DNA from: an uncultured Oscillospiraceae bacterium
GTDB lineage: Bacteria > Bacillota > Clostridia > Oscillospirales > Oscillospiraceae
Reading direction: 5' to 3'
Assembly: GCA_934546685.1 (NCBI GenBank)
Contig: CAKTEB010000110.1
Span: 1 to 5,604 of the forward strand
Length of the DNA stretch: 5,604 bases
The position numbers were made by a program, and so were the translations under genes. Positions 1 to 5,604 of the stretch are shown here, one piece after another (position 1 is the stretch's first letter; every line of letters starts with the position of its first letter). The notes below the pieces were generated by a model. It ran no database searches. It was given only the letters and a program-made list of their open reading frames with translations, and was not told the origin of the DNA.

Positions 1-1545
1 ATACTGCTGAGACTGCTCGGTGTTCATCACAGCGCCCAAGGGATAGTCCATGGCGTGGTCGCAGTCATTTTCGTAGATGTCCAGAGCCTCCCACTGGGAG
101 TCGGTGAACTCCGAGAAGCAGCGGCTGTAGTTGGACAGGAAGGGCATGCGGCTCCGGTTGGAGCTGGCGAACAGGTAAGCCGCCTGGGAGTATTCCAGAC
201 CGTCGGGGTTGTGGAGCACCAGGTCGGTGTACTGGGGCTCGCCGTCTACCATGTTATAGGAGACGCCCTCCTCGCCGTAGTTCATGAGATAGTAGCCCTC
301 GTCGGAGTACATATAGTCCACCAGCTGCATCAGAAGTTCAGGCTGCTGGGCCTTCGCGTTGATGCTCCAGGTGTCTGCGTCCATCAGGCAGGTGGAGGTA
401 TTGCCGCAGACGTGCAGGGCCTCGTCCTCGGTTTTCCGGGGCATGGGAATGGCCACAGTCTCGGTGCCAATGACCATATTCGACACGGCGATGATCTCCG
501 GGGGCTTGACGGTGACGGAGTAGGAACCGTTAAACAGCTCAGACAGGTCGCCCCGGTCTGTGCCCACAAAGTCGGGATAGATCAGGCCCTCGCCGTACCA
601 GTCCTTCACCAGCTCCACATACTCCTTGAAGCCCGGCTCCAGAACGCCCAGCTTTACGGTGCCGTCGTCCACATACCAGCCCTCCAGGGTATCGTTGTCC
701 AGCGTGGTGTTGATGCCGAAGCCAGCGCCCAGCAGACCGTCGCCGCCGCTGCTGATCATCTCCAGGGAGGCGCCGGTATTGGCGTAGATGGCGGAGAGCA
801 GGTCGTGGAACTGATCGTAGGTCTTGGGGATGTCCATGCCGGTGGCGTCCAGGAAGTCCTTGCGGACCATGTAGCCGCTGACATCTCCCACATCCTTGTA
901 GATCTCCGGGAAGGCCACCATGGCGCCGGTGTCGGAGCTGGTGATGGTCTTCTTGGCCTCTACATACTGGCTGAGGATATAGCTGTAGTTGGGCATATCC
1001 GAGAGGTAGCCGGAGTAGTCCAGCAGGAACGAATCCTTGTCCACCGCGTCGTCGATGCTGCCGCTGTAATAGCTCATGGCATCGGTGATGATATCTGTGA
1101 GATCATCGGCGGCGAAAAGCAGCTGGAACTTTTCGTTGGCGGCCTCCATGGTGGTCAGGGTGAAGTCAAACTGGATGCCGGTGCGCTCAGAGAGCAGCCG
1201 GAACACTGCCACATCCTGGGCGGGATCGTCCACCAGCTCTCCGAAGGGCTCGCAGTACCAGATGGTGTAGGTCACAGGCTCCGTGGTCAGGGGGAGCTCC
1301 ACCGGGGTGGGAGTGGCCTGCGTCGTTTCCGCAGTGCTGTTCTCGGAGGCCGAGGCCGGAGCGGAGTCTGCCGGGGCGGCGGGCTCTGACTTCGAAGCCA
1401 CGGGCTCCGGGGCAGCGGCGGAGTCTTCTTGGGTGGTTCCGCTGGAAGCGGAAGATGCAGAGGCTGTCTCACTGCCACATCCGGCCATCAGGCTTAGAAG
1501 CATAGCCAAAACCAGAAGTGCGCTGAGAATGGGCAATCTTTTCAT
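1..1545 (-). CDS. ABC transporter extracellular solute-binding lipoprotein (family 1), 3' end beyond the window
   Basis: The gene reads openly from ATG at 1545-1543 to the left edge, giving 515 residues without a stop. GGAAGGAG (1553-1560) precedes the start. Residues 1-22 are a lipoprotein signal peptide (MKRLPILSALLVLAMLLSLM, then AGC) with the lipidated Cys at 23. Residues about 24-88 are a Ser/Ala/Pro/Glu/Thr-rich tether holding the domain off the membrane. The binding domain starts near VTYTIWY (91-97), continues with the family-typical ERTGIQFDF (120-128), and has GYMVRKDFLDATGMDIPKTY (224-243), a typical pattern of the large family 1 binding proteins of the LplA/YtcQ kind. A later conserved-looking Trp is at 393 (DADTWSIN). 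Such proteins capture oligosaccharides or related solutes for an ABC importer; the ligand is not readable. The family's usual length suggests only a few dozen residues are missing. Permease and ATPase genes may follow outside the window, or permease genes may lie elsewhere. Confidence 0.9.
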   Translation of the reverse strand, partial: MKRLPILSALLVLAMLLSLMAGCGSETASASSASSGTTQEDSAAAPEPVASKSEPAAPADSAPASASENSTAETTQATPTPVELPLTTEPVTYTIWYCEPFGELVDDPAQDVAVFRLLSERTGIQFDFTLTTMEAANEKFQLLFAADDLTDIITDAMSYYSGSIDDAVDKDSFLLDYSGYLSDMPNYSYILSQYVEAKKTITSSDTGAMVAFPEIYKDVGDVSGYMVRKDFLDATGMDIPKTYDQFHDLLSAIYANTGASLEMISSGGDGLLGAGFGINTTLDNDTLEGWYVDDGTVKLGVLEPGFKEYVELVKDWYGEGLIYPDFVGTDRGDLSELFNGSYSVTVKPPEIIAVSNMVIGTETVAIPMPRKTEDEALHVCGNTSTCLMDADTWSINAKAQQPELLMQLVDYMYSDEGYYLMNYGEEGVSYNMVDGEPQYTDLVLHNPDGLEYSQAAYLFASSNRSRMPFLSNYSRCFSEFTDSQWEALDIYENDCDHAMDYPLGAVMNTEQSQQY

Positions 1546-1599
1546 TGTGCTTCTCCTTCCGTATTGCTGATTTGCAGTATCCACTGCGTTTCTATTGCC

Positions 1600-1608
1600 A
1601 TGATACCA
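1600..1608 (-). promoter_or_regulatory. Extended -10 promoter of the solute-binding lipoprotein gene
   Basis: TGGTATCAT on the minus strand is a TGn extension followed by a -10 box matching five of six consensus bases. No good -35 box is found 16-18 bases upstream, which fits an extended -10 or activator-dependent promoter. The start would lie near 1593, giving a leader of about 48 bases. That leader contains a small inverted repeat, GCAGT-GGAT-ACTGC (1587-1574), just before the GGAAGGAG ribosome binding site (1553-1560). Confidence 0.5.
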
Positions 1609-1645
1609 TAGCCAGCAGAAATAGAAAAATAGCGAAGTTTCAGGG

Positions 1646-1669
1646 CATCATTCCTTCAAAGGAATAATG
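1646..1669 (-). terminator. Intercistronic hairpin after the NTF2-like operon (weak or partial terminator)
   Basis: On the minus strand the dyad CATTATTCCTT-TG-AAGGAATGATG starts one base after the TAA of the third NTF2-like gene. It folds into about ten pairs, including one U-G pair, with a small loop. The only U run (TATTTTTC, near 1623-1630) is some 15 bases further on, so it is not a textbook intrinsic terminator. It may be a weak terminator, or a 3'-end-protecting or processing stem that separates the trio from the downstream binding-protein gene. Confidence 0.45.
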
Positions 1670-1670
1670 T

Positions 1671-2513
1671 TTATAGCCGATCCTTCCCGATAAACGGCGT
1701 ATAGGTATTGTTGTTGTCCAGGGTGGCGTAGGGCTCCGGCCAGGGACAGGTGTTCTGAATGGGCATCAGGAACTCATACTCCCTGTGCAGGGGGCCGGGA
1801 TCGTCCAGCATCATGTCTCTGGGGCCGCCGGCATCCGGGGGCGCGCCCTCGGGAGCGGGGGCGGAAGCGTTGACACCCTCCGGGTGGCCTGCGGAGTCGG
1901 CATCCGGGGGAGGCGCGGCGGAATTCCGATGGGTGGGATCCGTGGCCACCTGATAGGCCTCCAGGCCCCAGTTCACATTGTCGTAGTTGCCCTGGAAATC
2001 CGGGCAGACGTGCTCGTGGAGATACTTCCAGTGGCCGTTTTCATCGCAGACGAAGTCCGCGCCATAGCGCTCCCACATGAAGATGGCCCGGCGGCGCTGC
2101 TGGGGCTTCAGGTATTCATAGATGTTGCCGGGGGTCAGGAACGCGCCCCGGGCAGATTTTCCGTCGTCGGCCACCTCAATGACATCGCTGGAGAGGTTGT
2201 GCACCGGGGAGAAGTTCAGGGGCCGGGGATCCATACCCATGACGTCCGGGTACAGCTTGTAGAGCTTCATATAATTAGTAAAGGTGGGGATATCCCACTC
2301 GGTGACGGAGTTGAGATAGACCTTGTAGCCGCCTCTCCAGCGGCCAAAGCCATGGGCCCAGGAGCAGTCGTCGGACAGATCCCAGATGTTGTCCCACTCC
2401 TCCACCGGCCAGTTCCGGGCATGGGTATAGGCGTGGATGGCCTTTAGATTCTCGATCTGCTGGCTGCCATCGGCATTGTGGATCCGCTGGTGCAGACTCA
2501 GATGTGTCTTCAT
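1671..2513 (-). CDS. NTF2/SnoaL-like fold protein, third and most divergent paralogue, with Pro/Ala linker
   Basis: At 280 residues this is the longest of the trio. The fold core covers about residues 15-175: NLKAIHAYTHARNWPVEEWD (22-41), VHNLSSDVIEVADDGKSARG (104-123) and YGADFVCDENGHWKYLHEHV (150-169). His105 aligns with His114 of the second paralogue. The R-G-x-W-Y-S of the other two copies is R-G-A-F-L-T here, and the N-terminal part is unusually rich in Trp and Tyr. Residues about 194-232 form a low-complexity Pro/Ala/Asp/Gly linker absent from the neighbours. After it comes the shared tail motif as PEPYATLD (259-266). The start is supported by AAGGAGGT (2523-2530) nine bases upstream and an ATGA overlap with the second gene. 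It ends with TAA, immediately followed by a hairpin. Divergence plus linker suggest a specialised or structural role, but this is inference. Confidence 0.83.
   Translation of the reverse strand: MKTHLSLHQRIHNADGSQQIENLKAIHAYTHARNWPVEEWDNIWDLSDDCSWAHGFGRWRGGYKVYLNSVTEWDIPTFTNYMKLYKLYPDVMGMDPRPLNFSPVHNLSSDVIEVADDGKSARGAFLTPGNIYEYLKPQQRRRAIFMWERYGADFVCDENGHWKYLHEHVCPDFQGNYDNVNWGLEAYQVATDPTHRNSAAPPPDADSAGHPEGVNASAPAPEGAPPDAGGPRDMMLDDPGPLHREYEFLMPIQNTCPWPEPYATLDNNNTYTPFIGKDRL
1829..1910. repeat. Pair of 13-bp direct repeats inside the linker of the third NTF2-like gene
   Basis: CGGCATCCGGGGG occurs at 1829-1841 and again at 1898-1910 on the plus strand. The copies are 69 bp apart, exactly 23 codons, and both encode the P-P-D-A of the linker. 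The in-frame spacing suggests that the linker grew, or can grow and shrink, by duplication or slippage. Confidence 0.6.
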
Positions 2514-3283
2514 CTCTTCATGACCTCCTTCTTGTAGTTGGGATGGCCCTCCGGGGCCAGGCTGCCCGCTACGGTATAGGTGTCATAGGGCAGGGGCATG
2601 GGCGGGTAGTTGTCCGAGAGGTTGTAGCGGGGATTGTGGACGGTCATGGAGATGTCCGGGGTGCCGAATTCATCCCGGAAGAGATCCGGGGCGGTGAGAG
2701 GCTCCAGTGAGCCGGTCTTGAAGTCCGTGCCAGCCTCCACAAAGAAGTCGCTGCATACCACCAGGTGCCAGATCTTCCAGCTGCCGTTTTCCTTCACAAA
2801 GTCCGCGGACATATTGTCCATGGTCCAGTAGGCCTTTGCGGTGCCGTCTGCCTGCATGATGGTCTCCTGACCGGCGGAATACCAGAGCCCCCGGGCGGTC
2901 CTGCCGTCTCCGGCGATATAGAGCATGGGGGTGGTCACGGTATGGAAGGCGGTGCAGCCCAGGCCCAGGTGCAGATTGTCCACGGGGACGGAGGGATCCT
3001 GCTGGTGGATGGCCTCCAGATCCGCATACTGCTTTTTCGTGTGCTCCAGTACATAGTAGTTTGCGATGGAGTCCATGCCCACATAATAGCCCCAGTTGCG
3101 GCCATAGGAGGCGCTGTCCCGATACTCCCGGGTGGAGACCCAGAGCTCGTCCAGCTCTCTCCGGCGCTGGTTGTTGGCATAGTAGAAGGCCCGCCGGGCC
3201 ATGAGCTTCTTGATGGCCTCCTTGTCCATGATGCGGACGATCAGCTCGTCATCGGTATACTGCTTTTCCTCATAGTAGTTCAT
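2510..3283 (-). CDS. NTF2/SnoaL-like fold protein, second of three tandem paralogues
   Basis: This soluble 257-residue protein has the same architecture as its upstream neighbour. It has an N-terminal helical stretch (about 11-50, KEAIKKLMARRAFYYANNQR then ELDELW), WGYYVGMDSIANYY (64-77), then AFHTVTTPMLYIAGDG leading into RTARGLWYSAG (112-138). MSADFVKENGSWKIWHLVVC (158-177) closes the fold. His114 sits just before the central strand, where catalytic SnoaL-like dehydratases often carry a His, so this copy is a good candidate for an active enzyme. The tail (about 185-257) contains PLPYDTYT (230-237), matching the first paralogue. The start is well supported by AAGGAGG (3291-3297) seven bases upstream, inside the end of the preceding gene, with a four-base ATGA overlap (3280-3283). 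Its own stop overlaps the third gene in the same way. The substrate cannot be predicted. Confidence 0.86.
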   Translation of the reverse strand: MNYYEEKQYTDDELIVRIMDKEAIKKLMARRAFYYANNQRRRELDELWVSTREYRDSASYGRNWGYYVGMDSIANYYVLEHTKKQYADLEAIHQQDPSVPVDNLHLGLGCTAFHTVTTPMLYIAGDGRTARGLWYSAGQETIMQADGTAKAYWTMDNMSADFVKENGSWKIWHLVVCSDFFVEAGTDFKTGSLEPLTAPDLFRDEFGTPDISMTVHNPRYNLSDNYPPMPLPYDTYTVAGSLAPEGHPNYKKEVMKR

Positions 3284-4026
3284 ACGGCTGCCTCCTTTCG
3301 ATAGCCATAGGAGAAGGTTTCGCTGAGGGTCTCATAGGGAACCGGGGGCTCCGGCAGGGGCGCGAAGGGACGGCCGGGATAATAGACCTCCCGCAGTACC
3401 TCCGGCACCGTGGGCTCCGGGGCGGCAAAGGGGGTAGCCCCGGCGAATTCCGGCAGATCCGGGAAGGGCTCCGGCTTGGGATCGCCCCAGCTTCTGCCGC
3501 CGGGGACATGGATATCCGTAAGGTTCAGAAGGTTCAGCACCTTCCACTGGCCCTCCTCACGGACGAAGTCACAGGCATAGACGCCCAGCTCCCAGAAGGC
3601 CAGGGGGCCCTGGGGGGTGAGATCGTTGTAGGTGCCCCGGGAATACCAGATGCCCCGGGCGCTCTCGCCGTCTCCGGCGATCTCGATGACCGCCGTATCC
3701 ATGGGCTTTACGTCCATGGAGCCTGCGCCGAACTGCTCCTGCTCGGTGAGCTTGCCCATTCGGTCCGGGAAGGCCTTTTTCAGAAATTCCGTGGCCTCGG
3801 CGGTGTGCCGGTAGACGGCGGCGTAGTAGCCGCCCACGGCCTCCCGGCCCAGGTACCAGCCCTGATTGGTGCCCAGGCAGATATCCTCCTGGGCGGACCA
3901 GAACCGGGAGAGCATCTGATCCTCCTGCTTCAGCAGAATGGTATAGCAGAGCTTGCCCATGAGGTTCTTCAGGTCCCGCTGGTCCTCGAAAATGCCGACC
4001 AGCTGCTCGCTTGTGTATGCGTTCAT
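3280..4026 (-). CDS. NTF2/SnoaL-like fold protein, first of three tandem paralogues
   Basis: This 248-residue soluble protein has no signal peptide. The NTF2-like (SnoaL/ketosteroid-isomerase superfamily) cone spans about residues 5-175. It has N-terminal helices with the L-x-x-x-L-x-Y pattern (NLMGKLCYTI, 21-30), then GWYLGREAVGGYY (56-68), the strand VIEIAGDGESARGIWYS (113-129) and the strand pair DFVREEGQWKVLNLLNLTDI (153-172). Family members are dehydratases, isomerases, cyclases or non-enzymatic binding proteins. A Pro-rich tail (about 181-248) carries PPVPYETLS (227-235), matched in both neighbours. Where the two neighbours have a His before the strand, this copy appears to have Lys107. 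The start at 4026-4024 has GAGG seven bases upstream (4034-4037), weaker than the sites of the next two genes. It is the first gene of the operon and its stop overlaps the next start as ATGA. The fold call is firm; the reaction and substrate are unknown. Confidence 0.85.
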   Translation of the reverse strand: MNAYTSEQLVGIFEDQRDLKNLMGKLCYTILLKQEDQMLSRFWSAQEDICLGTNQGWYLGREAVGGYYAAVYRHTAEATEFLKKAFPDRMGKLTEQEQFGAGSMDVKPMDTAVIEIAGDGESARGIWYSRGTYNDLTPQGPLAFWELGVYACDFVREEGQWKVLNLLNLTDIHVPGGRSWGDPKPEPFPDLPEFAGATPFAAPEPTVPEVLREVYYPGRPFAPLPEPPVPYETLSETFSYGYRKEAAV

Positions 4027-4069
4027 GACTCAGCCTCGCTTTCTTTGCTCGTATGGTTTGGATAGCTCC

Positions 4070-4098
4070 AGTGTAAAAGTTTGAACTCAAAAAGTAAA
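4070..4098 (-). promoter_or_regulatory. Candidate sigma-70 promoter of the NTF2-like operon, with a dyad in the spacer
   Basis: On the minus strand, TTTACT (4098-4093) and TACACT (4075-4070) are 17 bases apart, each matching four of six consensus bases. Transcription would start near 4062, giving a leader of about 36 bases. The spacer holds the interrupted dyad TTTGA-GT-TCAAA (4091-4080), a possible operator. This AT-rich patch stands out from the GC-rich surroundings. The promoter is called by eye only and is weak enough to need an activator. Confidence 0.45.
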
Positions 4099-4128
4099 TG
4101 GGTTTTCGGGATATGAGCAGTCTGGGCG

Positions 4129-4173
4129 GAAAATGAGATGAGCCGCCCGCAGGAAGGCCTTCGCGGACGGCTC
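4129..4173 (-). terminator. Rho-independent terminator after the AraC-type regulator gene
   Basis: On the minus strand an 11-bp stem pairs GAGCCGTCCGC (4173-4163) with GCGGGCGGCTC (4150-4140), with one G-U pair. The 12-base loop contains the palindrome GAAGGCCTTC, which can add three more pairs behind a two-base bulge. The stem begins about 22 bases after the regulator stop codon and is followed by ATCTCATTTTCC, a modest U-rich tract. The stem is strong and the tail imperfect, so read-through into the next operon is possible. Confidence 0.75.
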
Positions 4174-4194
4174 GTTTGCTATGAAATTGGATCC

Positions 4195-5439
4195 TCAGGG
4201 CTCTCGGAGTGCCCGGTATTTGCTCCGGTACTGCCCCGGATACATGCCCTCCAGCCGGTAAAAGGCCCGGTTCATGGTGGCAAGGCTCACATATCCGGCC
4301 TCCAGGGCCAGCTCCCGAACGGGGGTTTTGGTCTCCAGCAGCTGCCTTTTGATGTAGTCCACCCGGCGGCGATGGATAAAATTCGGCACCGTCTCCTGAT
4401 AGTAGCCCCGGAAGGCGGCGGAGAGCTTTTCCTCGGACATGCCGAAGCTCTCGGCAATGGCGGGCAGGGACAGCTGGGCGTCGGTGAGATTGCTGTCGAT
4501 ATAGGCAGCCACCCGCCGCATCAGGGCTCCGTGGCGGAGCTGCTTCCGGGACTGGGCGTAAAGCTCGATGGCCTCCAGCTTGTGGTGGAAGGTCTTGCGG
4601 AGCAGCTCCTCGTTGTCCGCCTCAATGACGTCCTGGAGCAGGTGGTTCTCCTGGACGAACAGCCGGTCAATGAGGTCTGCCCCTACCAGGGTCATCTCCA
4701 GGGCGTGGCAGAACCGCAGGGCCCGCATATGTACCCCGGATACCCTGGGAAACCGATCTACCATGAAATTCAGGGCCTCCTCCAGCAGCCGATGGGCCCG
4801 ATCCGGGTCCTGGGCGGCCAGGGCGTTGCAGATCCCCTGGGAGAGCCTGCCGAAGATATCCTCGTCCTCGTATTGGGGCCCGGCGACCCCGTGGATCCAG
4901 AAGTCCCCGGACTGGAGCAGCACGTCAATGGGCTTTTGGAGAAACCGCTCGAACCGATGGGCCTCCTGATTCTCGTCGCAGGCCCGGCTGATGCCGGAGA
5001 TAGAATCATAGGGATTGCTGACGGCGGCATGGGCCCGGGTGGCCTCGGGCTCCCGGCGGATCATCTGATCCAGCGCCGTATAGAGAGCCTGCATCTCCTC
5101 CGGCCCCGTTACGGAGACGGCCCCCTGGATCCGCCCGCTGACATAGTAAAAGATCCCCGGGGCGAAAAGCGCTGCTTGGAGCCTTTCCTTCATATCCTCC
5201 GCAAAGCGCTCCGCGGCGGCCAGAGTAAAGGGCTCTGTGCCCCGGCCCGGCACCAGACTCACTACACGCAGGGGCGGGGAAGGCAGCTGGACGCCCAGGG
5301 CCTCCAGCTCCGCAAAGAAGGGCGCAGATACGCCCTCGGAGTGGGTGAACAGCTCATCCAGGGCGCTTCTGGCACGGATGGGATCGGGGATGAGGCCGGA
5401 GTTTGGACCGGTCATAAAAATGCACTGTGACAGCTCCAT
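4195..5439 (-). CDS. AraC-family transcriptional regulator with a large N-terminal sensory region
   Basis: The 414-residue protein ends in a standard AraC/XylS DNA-binding domain (about residues 305-412). The first helix-turn-helix is around 324-345 (LPAIAESFGMSEEKLSAAF). The second, about 373-398, contains the family signature in the form A-L-E-A-G-Y-V-S...N-R-A-F, then E-G-M-Y-P-G-Q-Y-R. The roughly 300 residues before it show no cupin arabinose-type pocket. Residues about 57-162 (LRVVSLVPGRG..., then AAVSNPYDSISGISRACDEN) resemble the degenerate GGDEF-like domain of CdaR/PucR and some YesN-type regulators; this is a weak, by-eye call. Residues 195-300 look all-helical. No signal peptide or membrane segment is seen. 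It lies between the transporter gene and the NTF2-like trio on the same strand, so a role as local activator of the trio and/or transporter is likely but inferred. The inducer is unknown. Confidence 0.9.
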   Translation of the reverse strand: MELSQCIFMTGPNSGLIPDPIRARSALDELFTHSEGVSAPFFAELEALGVQLPSPPLRVVSLVPGRGTEPFTLAAAERFAEDMKERLQAALFAPGIFYYVSGRIQGAVSVTGPEEMQALYTALDQMIRREPEATRAHAAVSNPYDSISGISRACDENQEAHRFERFLQKPIDVLLQSGDFWIHGVAGPQYEDEDIFGRLSQGICNALAAQDPDRAHRLLEEALNFMVDRFPRVSGVHMRALRFCHALEMTLVGADLIDRLFVQENHLLQDVIEADNEELLRKTFHHKLEAIELYAQSRKQLRHGALMRRVAAYIDSNLTDAQLSLPAIAESFGMSEEKLSAAFRGYYQETVPNFIHRRRVDYIKRQLLETKTPVRELALEAGYVSLATMNRAFYRLEGMYPGQYRSKYRALREP

Positions 5440-5443
5440 GTTC

Positions 5444-5604
5444 TCACCTCAGCCTTCTCAGAAGCAGCTCGTGCATGGCGGCCATCAAGGCCAGGATCAC
5501 CAGCAGATAGATGGGCAGCAGAGCTACGGTGATATGTCCCGCGATGAGCCCGAAGATGGGCGGCATCAGGCAGGTGCCCACATAGGCGCTGGCCATCTGA
5601 ATGC
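5444..5604 (-). CDS. MFS-type transporter, C-terminal fragment
   Basis: Only the last 52 residues are in the window; the gene enters from the right edge (first full codon at 5602) and ends with TGA at 5446-5444. The fragment begins IQMASAYVGTCLMPPIFGLI, followed by a short GHIT turn and a second hydrophobic stretch (ALLPIYLLVILALMAAM). It ends in a basic cytoplasmic-looking tail, LLLRRLR. Two hydrophobic segments, with the A-Y-x-G-[ST]-x-x-M-P-P-x-F-G pattern in the first, are what the last two transmembrane helices of sugar- or organic-solute MFS permeases look like. The protein would sit in the cytoplasmic membrane and move a small solute by secondary transport; substrate and direction cannot be read. 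It is four bases upstream of the AraC-type regulator gene, so the two are almost certainly co-transcribed. Another multi-pass permease family cannot be excluded from so short a piece. Confidence 0.72.
   Translation of the reverse strand, partial: IQMASAYVGTCLMPPIFGLIAGHITVALLPIYLLVILALMAAMHELLLRRLR
5445..5450 (-). promoter_or_regulatory. Ribosome binding site of the AraC-type regulator, overlapping the MFS stop codon
   Basis: GAGGTG lies five bases before the ATG at 5439-5437 and contains the first two bases of the transporter stop codon (TGA, 5446-5444). A ribosome finishing the transporter is therefore positioned at the regulator start, which argues for translational coupling. It also supports Met1 over the in-frame Met9 as the start. 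Confidence 0.7.

Noticed and set aside
55..1389. Long open frame of 444 codons on the plus strand
   Set aside because: It lies wholly antisense to the solute-binding lipoprotein gene. Its product is Gly/Val/His-rich without recognisable domains, as expected for the reverse complement of a GC-biased coding gene. The minus-strand reading has a signal peptide, lipobox and family motifs.
1785..2447. Open frames on the plus strand opposite the three NTF2-like genes (also 2765-3304 and 3508-4065)
   Set aside because: They are antisense shadows, low in aromatic residues and rich in Gly/Val/His, and have no supporting family features. The minus-strand genes have good ribosome binding sites and conserved fold motifs.
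2876..3681. The two near-identical 42-base segments in the first and second NTF2-like genes as a mobile or recombination repeat
   Set aside because: They encode the equivalent conserved strand of paralogous proteins, so common descent and shared codon preference explain them without a mobile element.
3569..4090. Alternative minus-strand frame of 173 codons overlapping the first NTF2-like gene
   Set aside because: The product is Arg/Gly/His-rich without structure-like patterning. The 248-residue frame in the same region matches its two neighbours in sequence and layout.
4027..4194. Possible small RNA, riboswitch or extra small gene in the gap before the NTF2-like operon
   Set aside because: Apart from the terminator and the promoter patch, I see no multi-stem aptamer-like layout and no short frame with a ribosome binding site. 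The predicted leader of about 36 bases is too short for a riboswitch.
4138..5430. Long open frame of 430 codons on the plus strand
   Set aside because: It mirrors the AraC-type regulator gene and runs through its terminator hairpin. No domain is visible, and the minus-strand product is an unmistakable AraC-family protein.

Overview
The window is GC-rich DNA with strong AGGAGG-type ribosome binding sites, ATGA stop/start overlaps and a lipoprotein ABC binding protein with a long Ser/Ala/Pro/Glu tether. This combination fits a high-GC gut Clostridia member (Oscillospiraceae or Lachnospiraceae type). That placement is inferred from style; there is no marker gene. All supported genes lie on the minus strand, so the locus reads from position 5604 down to 1.

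Layout in reading order: (1) the last 52 residues of an MFS-type transporter (5604-5444); (2) four bases later, a 414-residue AraC-family regulator (5439-4195) ending at a hairpin terminator (about 4173-4129); (3) a 168-base gap holding that terminator and a plausible sigma-70 promoter whose spacer contains a short dyad; (4) three consecutive NTF2/SnoaL-fold proteins of 248, 257 and 280 residues (4026-3280, 3283-2510, 2513-1671), each junction an ATGA overlap; (5) a 125-base gap with a stable hairpin just after the stop of the third gene and an extended -10 promoter; (6) an extracellular solute-binding lipoprotein (1545 to the left edge), complete at its N terminus and cut after 515 residues.

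The three NTF2-like proteins are the most interesting part. They are clearly related: a shared D-G-x-[ST]-A-R-G strand, a shared A/C-DFV...W-K block and a shared C-terminal P-Y-x-T tail. They have nevertheless diverged at the positions where catalytic members of the fold carry key side chains. Their tight coupling suggests balanced synthesis, possibly as a hetero-oligomer or as sequential enzymes on one small molecule. The fold is used by dehydratases, isomerases and cyclases acting on steroid-like or polyketide-like substrates, including bile-acid dehydratases, but nothing here fixes the substrate.

A working model, which is inference, is a substrate-responsive AraC regulator controlling a small-molecule uptake and conversion locus. 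The MFS carrier and the NTF2-like trio would handle the compound. The ABC binding protein, with its own promoter, would start a separate transporter operon whose permeases lie beyond the left edge.
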